Positions 7,085-10,129 of a stretch of DNA of 10,129 nt are shown here, one piece after another. Source of the stretch: Holophagaceae bacterium UBA706. Lineage in GTDB: Bacteria; Acidobacteriota; Holophagae; Holophagales; Holophagaceae. The translations under genes and the position numbers were made by a program. The first letter of the stretch is position 1, and every line of letters starts with the position of its first letter. The stretch spans positions 1-10,129 of the forward strand of contig DBME01000077.1 of assembly GCA_002298155.1 (NCBI GenBank). The letters are read 5' to 3'. Under the pieces are notes generated by a model. That model made no database searches. It saw only the letters and a list, made by a program, of their open reading frames with translations, and was not told the origin of the DNA.

Positions 7085-7459
7085 ATGCCCCACACCATCC
7101 TTGAATACACGGCGGACGTCGCCGACCAGCCCGATCTCCAGGTCTTCTGGGAACGGCTCCACCGCTTCCTGGCCGAAGCGGCCCCCTGCCGCCTCCAGGA
7201 CATCAAGAGCCGCGCCTACCGGTGCGACGACTACCGCATGGCCGGCGGCGAGCCGTCCCTGGCCTTCGTCCATCTCACCATCCAGGTCATGGAGGGCCGG
7301 GACGCCGAAACCCTCGCGCGGGTGGGGCAGGGCGCCCTGGACCTGCTGCGGGAGGCCTATCCCCTCACCCTGGCGCGGCGCGAGGCCGACCTCACCGTCG
7401 AGATCCGCCACATGCGCAAGGATTCCTACTTCAAGGCCACCAGCGTGAAGGCGCCGTGA
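7085..7459 (+). CDS. HpcD-like 5-carboxymethyl-2-hydroxymuconate isomerase family protein
   Basis: The 124-residue product matches the tautomerase-superfamily HpcD/HpaF enzymes in length and pattern. It opens with MPHTILEY, giving the catalytic Pro2 that becomes the N-terminal proline after Met removal. It contains IKSRAY, with R43 at the same position as the conserved Arg of the E. coli enzyme, then DDYRMAGGE and AFVHLTIQV. In the 4-hydroxyphenylacetate/homoprotocatechuate pathway this enzyme isomerises 5-carboxymethyl-2-hydroxymuconate. None of the other pathway genes are in the window, so the substrate here may differ. It starts 3 bp after the membrane-protein stop with a good Shine-Dalgarno (AAAGGTGA, overlapping that stop). 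Its own stop overlaps the Dus start as GTGA. Family membership is fairly secure; the in vivo reaction is not. Confidence 0.82.
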   Translation: MPHTILEYTADVADQPDLQVFWERLHRFLAEAAPCRLQDIKSRAYRCDDYRMAGGEPSLAFVHLTIQVMEGRDAETLARVGQGALDLLREAYPLTLARREADLTVEIRHMRKDSYFKATSVKAP

Positions 7460-8439
7460 CCTTCCCCGCCTCCTCCTTCAGCATCGGCCCCATCCAGGTC
7501 CAGCCCCCGCTGGTCATGGCCCCCCTGCACGAGATCACGGACCAGCCCTTCCGCAGGATGATCCGCCAGGTGGGCGGCGTGGGCCTCACCGTCTCCGAGA
7601 TGATCTCCTGCGAGGCCCTCATCCGCCACGCCCGCAAGGCCGAGCGCATGATGGCGGGGGAGGGCGAGCGCCCCTACGCCATGCAGCTGGCGGGATGCGT
7701 CCCCGCGCATCTGGCCGACGCGGCCCGCATGGCCCGGGACGCCGGGGCGGACATGATCGACCTGAACATGGGCTGCCCCGCCAGCAACGTCACCCGGGGC
7801 GGCGCGGGCTCGGCGCTGCTCAAGGACATCCGCCTGGCGGAATCCTGCGTGTCCGCCATGATCCAGGCCGTGGACCTGCCCGTCACCGTGAAGATGCGGG
7901 CCGGCTGGGACAACAGCCAGAAGGAGAAGGCCGAGTACCTGGACTTCCTGAAGATGTTCGAGGCGGCGGGCGTGAAGGCCCTGGCCATCCACCCCCGCAC
8001 CCGGGCCCAGCAGTACGAGGGCCACGCGGACTGGAGCCTCATCGCCCGGGCCGTGGAGGCCGGCACCTCCTTCCCCATCATCGGCAACGGCGACGTGAAC
8101 ACCCCCGAGGACGCCCACCGCATGGTGGCCGAGACCGGCTGCCACGGCGTGATGATCGGCCGGGCCGCGCTCTCCAACCCCTGGATCTTCCGGCAGATCC
8201 TCGAGCCGGGCCTGGAGATCTCCGAAGCCGAACGCATCGACCTGTGCATCTCGTTCTTCCAGCTCATCCTCGAGCTCCTGGAGCCCCGGGAGGCCCTGCA
8301 TAAGATGAAGAAGATCGGCTCCTGGTTCACCAAGGGCATCCGCGGGGGCGTCCATTTCCGCCAGAAGCTCCAGGTGTGCAACGATCCCGCCTCCATCCTC
8401 CGGGAGCTGGAAGCCCTCAAAGCCCCGCATGGGGACTGA
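7456..8439 (+). CDS. dusB: tRNA dihydrouridine synthase, DusB type
   Basis: This FMN- and NADPH-dependent enzyme reduces specific uridines in the tRNA D-loop to dihydrouridine. The 327-residue TIM-barrel protein shows PLVMAPLHEITDQPFR near the N-terminus (18-33), the EMISCEAL block and the catalytic-cysteine motif NMGCPASNV (C107, proton donor to the uracil). The FMN-contacting residues follow: K146 in VKMRAGW, H179 in HPRTRAQQYEG (usually HGRTR in DusB), GNGD (210-213) and IGRAAL (234-239). A C-terminal helical domain follows, which ends with KLQVCNDPASILRELEAL. Length agrees with the DusB/NifR3 group (about 320). The GTG start overlaps the upstream TGA (GTGA) and places the first barrel strand at the expected distance; the open frame upstream is only the shadow of the tautomerase gene. 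Its end overlaps the permease start by 11 bp. The subgroup label is less certain than the Dus assignment. Confidence 0.95.
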   Translation: MTFPASSFSIGPIQVQPPLVMAPLHEITDQPFRRMIRQVGGVGLTVSEMISCEALIRHARKAERMMAGEGERPYAMQLAGCVPAHLADAARMARDAGADMIDLNMGCPASNVTRGGAGSALLKDIRLAESCVSAMIQAVDLPVTVKMRAGWDNSQKEKAEYLDFLKMFEAAGVKALAIHPRTRAQQYEGHADWSLIARAVEAGTSFPIIGNGDVNTPEDAHRMVAETGCHGVMIGRAALSNPWIFRQILEPGLEISEAERIDLCISFFQLILELLEPREALHKMKKIGSWFTKGIRGGVHFRQKLQVCNDPASILRELEALKAPHGD

Positions 8440-9334
8440 CGCCCAGGGCCGGCCGGAACCGGCACCGCGCAAGGGCTTCTGGCCGACCATGGGGCTGCAT
8501 ACGACCCTGGCGGCGGGGGTGTACCTGCTGGGCAAGCCGGCCACCGTCCACTTCCCCATCCTGGCCCTGGGCCTGGTGCGCTTCACCGTGGCTGCCCTGG
8601 GCTTCCTGCTCCTGGTGAAGGTGCGCCGCCTGGACCTGCGCGAGCCCTTCCGCAGGGACCGGGGCGCGTTCCTCCTGGCGGGGTTCCTGGGCGTGCTGGT
8701 GAACCAGATCGTCTTCCTGTGGGGGCTCAAGCTCACGCTGCCCTCCCACGCCGCCCTCCTCTATGCCCTCACCCCCACGCTGGTGCTGATGCTGGGCTGG
8801 GCCCGCGGCCTGGAGCGCCCCACCCTGCGCAAGGGCGCGGGCATCGCCCTGGCCTTCACGGGGGTCTTCGTCCTGTTCCTGCAGCGGGCCGGGGCCCTCC
8901 TGCCCCCGGACTGGATCCTGGGCGACCTGCTGGTCCTGATGGCCGTGGCGGCCTGGGCGGGCTACACCGTCATCAGCCGGCCCCTCGTGATGACGTACGG
9001 CTCGGAGCGGTCCACGGCCCTTTCGATCTTCCTGGGCTCGGCCATGCTGGCCCCCCTGGGGCTCTTCGGCCTCCGGGGCTTCCACCCCGGCGCCATGCCG
9101 GCGTCGGCCTGGGTGGGCGCGATCTACCTGGGCGTCGTGGCCAGCGTGGTGATGTACCTCCTCTGGTTCCGCGCCCTGGGCATGCGGGAACCCAGCCGGG
9201 TCGCCATCGCGGCCAATGGGCAGCCCATCCTCACGGCCCTGGCCGGGTGGGCGTTCTTCGGGCAGGCGGTGACCCCGCTGTTCGGCCTGGGGGCCGCCCT
9301 GGTCATCGCGGGCGTCGTCATCACCCAGCTGTGA
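8429..9334 (+). CDS. EamA/DMT-superfamily permease
   Basis: The 301-residue product is an inner-membrane transporter of the drug/metabolite transporter superfamily with two tandem EamA domains (about 17-150 and 170-299), each predicted to form five helices. Visible features are the short positively charged cytoplasmic N-terminus, the LVRFTVAALGFLLL helix and the signature-like NQIVFLWGLKLTLPSHAALLY stretch, here residues about 92-112. The second repeat has VVASVVMYLLWFRALG and PILTALAGWAFFGQ. Members typically move amino acids, nucleobases, sugars or toxic metabolites; the substrate cannot be predicted. The start overlaps the end of the Dus gene by 11 bp with only a weak GGAAG about 15 bases upstream, so translation is probably coupled. 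It is the last gene of the kinase-led run. After its stop, a weak 5-bp stem (CCGGC 9349-9353, GCCGG 9364-9368) lacks a good U-tract. Confidence 0.92.
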   Translation: MGTDAQGRPEPAPRKGFWPTMGLHTTLAAGVYLLGKPATVHFPILALGLVRFTVAALGFLLLVKVRRLDLREPFRRDRGAFLLAGFLGVLVNQIVFLWGLKLTLPSHAALLYALTPTLVLMLGWARGLERPTLRKGAGIALAFTGVFVLFLQRAGALLPPDWILGDLLVLMAVAAWAGYTVISRPLVMTYGSERSTALSIFLGSAMLAPLGLFGLRGFHPGAMPASAWVGAIYLGVVASVVMYLLWFRALGMREPSRVAIAANGQPILTALAGWAFFGQAVTPLFGLGAALVIAGVVITQL

Positions 9335-9362
9335 GCGGTACGAAAAATCCGGCGTGACCCCT

Positions 9363-9398
9363 TGCCGGGTTGATATTAGCAACTGATACTTAGTCGCA
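9363..9398 (+). promoter_or_regulatory. Promoter-like patch overlapping a Fur-box-like sequence
   Basis: In the gap before the exported-protein gene, TTGCCG (9363-9368) and GATACT (9385-9390) lie 16 bp apart and each match four of six sigma-70 consensus positions. Overlapping the -10, TGATACTTAGTCGCA (9384-9398) matches 10 of 14 fixed positions of the 7-1-7 Fur consensus TGATAATnATTATCA. A second TGATATTAG lies at 9371-9379, forming a 13-bp direct repeat with TGATACTTAG. Iron or metal control of the downstream gene is a hypothesis from this match only. Confidence 0.35.
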
Positions 9399-9426
9399 GT
9401 CTCAGACCTCCTCAAGCCCGACGTTC

Positions 9427-9466
9427 CTCCGGCCGCCTGTGACCGGTGCGGATGCCGCGGCCGGAG
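9427..9466 (+). promoter_or_regulatory. Perfect 10-bp inverted repeat in the leader of the exported-protein gene
   Basis: CTCCGGCCGC (9427-9436) pairs perfectly with GCGGCCGGAG (9457-9466) around a 20-base loop containing the palindrome ACCGGT. It lies between the promoter-like patch and the Shine-Dalgarno AGGAGG (9482-9487), so the leader RNA would carry a very stable hairpin ending 15 bases before the ribosome site. There is no U-tract after it, so it is unlikely to be an intrinsic terminator. It may stabilise the mRNA, act as a regulator site, or be without function. Confidence 0.55.
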
Positions 9467-9492
9467 CGCGCAGGGACCCTCAGGAGGCAGCC

Positions 9493-10062
9493 ATGAAAAT
9501 GCGTTTCGCCATCCTCGCAACCTTCGTGCTGGCAGGGACCTCCGCCCATGCCGGGGATTTCGGACCCCTCATGGATGTGGTACGGCAGACCTGGCCCGGC
9601 CGCACCCACATCGCCGTGGTGGCCGACTACGCCAGCAGCCGTGACGAGATCCAGGAACTGGCGGACGCCGCCGGGGAAGGGGCCCTCATCACCGTGCTGG
9701 ACATCCACGACACCACCGACCCCTGGCGGGTGCCGCGGACCGTGCTCAACCGGCTCCGGCCCGACTACGTGGTGCTGCTGAGCCGCGACCCGGTCTTCCG
9801 GGAAGGCAGTCCGGTGACCACGTGGCTCGTGGGTCAGACCGCCCAGGCGGGCCTGCCGTCGGTGGGAACCACCCCGATGGCGGTGCGGCAGGGCGCCGTC
9901 TTCGCCGTGGGGGCCGGGACGGGCAACGAACTGATGGTGAATCCCGAGATCAAGGGCTCCATCCACGTGGTCCTGCCCGTGCGCGAAACCCTCCGTCCCG
10001 TAGCCCGGGTGACCCCCCTCGGCCATGCCGAGATCCGAAGGATCGCCATGGTTGGCCGTTAG
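9493..10062 (+). CDS. Small exported protein, unknown function
   Basis: The 189-residue product starts with a clear Sec signal peptide: basic MKMR, a hydrophobic core, and AHA before a predicted cut after residue 20. The start is fixed by AGGAGG 5 bases upstream; an open frame further upstream has no ribosome site and would bury the signal. The mature part has alternating short hydrophobic strands and helices: THIAVVADYASS, GALITVLDIHD, RPDYVVLLSRDP (89-100), then GLPSVGTTPMAVRQGAVFAVG (about 120-140). This looks like an alpha/beta fold. The pattern of a 'presented as a name/value, is it still available' block followed by VGTTPMAVRQGAVFAVG recalls the C-terminal lobe of ABC substrate-binding proteins of the TrpX/PF04392 type, but the protein is far shorter than those (about 300). 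I therefore do not name it. It has no lipobox cysteine. It has its own promoter-like region and hairpin leader, so it is probably monocistronic. Confidence 0.78.
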   Translation: MKMRFAILATFVLAGTSAHAGDFGPLMDVVRQTWPGRTHIAVVADYASSRDEIQELADAAGEGALITVLDIHDTTDPWRVPRTVLNRLRPDYVVLLSRDPVFREGSPVTTWLVGQTAQAGLPSVGTTPMAVRQGAVFAVGAGTGNELMVNPEIKGSIHVVLPVRETLRPVARVTPLGHAEIRRIAMVGR

Positions 10063-10101
10063 GCCACCTGAACGCCATCCCAGGCTGGAGAAACAAGCCC
10101 G

Positions 10102-10129
10102 TTTTTATCTTTTCCCGGCGATCCTCGGC
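10102..10129. repeat. Right copy of imperfect terminal inverted repeat, 3' of the exported-protein gene
   Basis: The last 14 bases (10116-10129, CGGCGATCCTCGGC) are the exact reverse complement of 2-15, and 25 of the 28 positions 10102-10129 pair with 2-29. The copy begins 39 bp after the last stop codon. A T-run (10102-10106) follows a weak GGCT...AGCC stem (10083-10086, 10096-10099), so this part may also act as a terminator. Orientation relative to the preceding gene is the same as for the left copy relative to truA. Confidence 0.6.

Noticed and set aside
7426..8736. 436-codon minus-strand open frame
   Set aside because: It is antisense to dus, in which every catalytic and FMN-binding motif is present; composition is that of a shadow.
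9349..9368. Terminator after the EamA permease
   Set aside because: The stem is only 5 bp with a 10-base loop and has no U-tract; it overlaps the promoter-like patch, so I did not list it.
1..10129. Whole window as a transposon bounded by terminal inverted repeats
   Set aside because: There is no transposase, integrase or cargo signature, no visible target duplication, and the genes include housekeeping truA and dus. The end repeats fit a dispersed intergenic element better.

Overview
The window is a GC-rich bacterial chromosomal segment with eleven well-supported protein genes, no RNA genes, no CRISPR array and no recognisable transposase or phage gene. The very high GC and strongly G/C-biased third codon positions give long antisense shadow ORFs on both strands, which I discounted. 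The gene repertoire is a PEGA-domain Ser/Thr kinase, a stand-alone FlhB-C-like protein, a cellulose-synthase-like glycosyltransferase, and small receiver and PHP genes. It would fit a free-living Gram-negative such as an acidobacterium of the Holophagae/Geothrix type. That placement is an impression, not something the sequence proves.

Layout. Minus strand, 41-2435: a tight cluster transcribed right to left in the order FlhB-C-like protein, PHP-domain phosphoesterase (GTG start overlapping the previous stop), possible 8-codon mini-ORF, single-domain response regulator, and truA (ATGA overlap). A strong hairpin at 2461-2498 separates this cluster from the next minus-strand gene, a GT2 polysaccharide-synthase-like membrane glycosyltransferase (2517-4046). 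The region 4047-4194 is a divergent, AT-richer intergenic stretch that must hold the promoters for both directions.

Plus strand, 4195-9334: a compact five-gene run of PEGA Ser/Thr kinase, unknown six-helix membrane protein, HpcD-like tautomerase, DusB-type tRNA dihydrouridine synthase and EamA/DMT permease. Gaps are 16 and 3 bp, followed by two overlaps, so it is probably one transcription unit. A 158-bp gap (9335-9492) follows, with a Fur-box-like/promoter-like patch and a perfect 10-bp inverted repeat. It precedes a separate gene for a small exported protein of unknown function (9493-10062).

Most of the content is ordinary housekeeping or envelope biology. The kinase senses something across the membrane, the glycosyltransferase likely builds a polysaccharide, TruA and Dus modify tRNA, and the permease exports or imports a small molecule. 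The most unusual structural observation is that the two extreme ends of the window carry an imperfect 28-bp inverted repeat (25 of 28 positions match). Each copy lies just downstream of a stop codon and in the same orientation relative to that gene. This suggests a dispersed 3'-intergenic repeat family, possibly one that broke the assembly. Apart from this, I see no convincing undescribed multi-gene system. No stretch longer than 300 bases lacks a gene.
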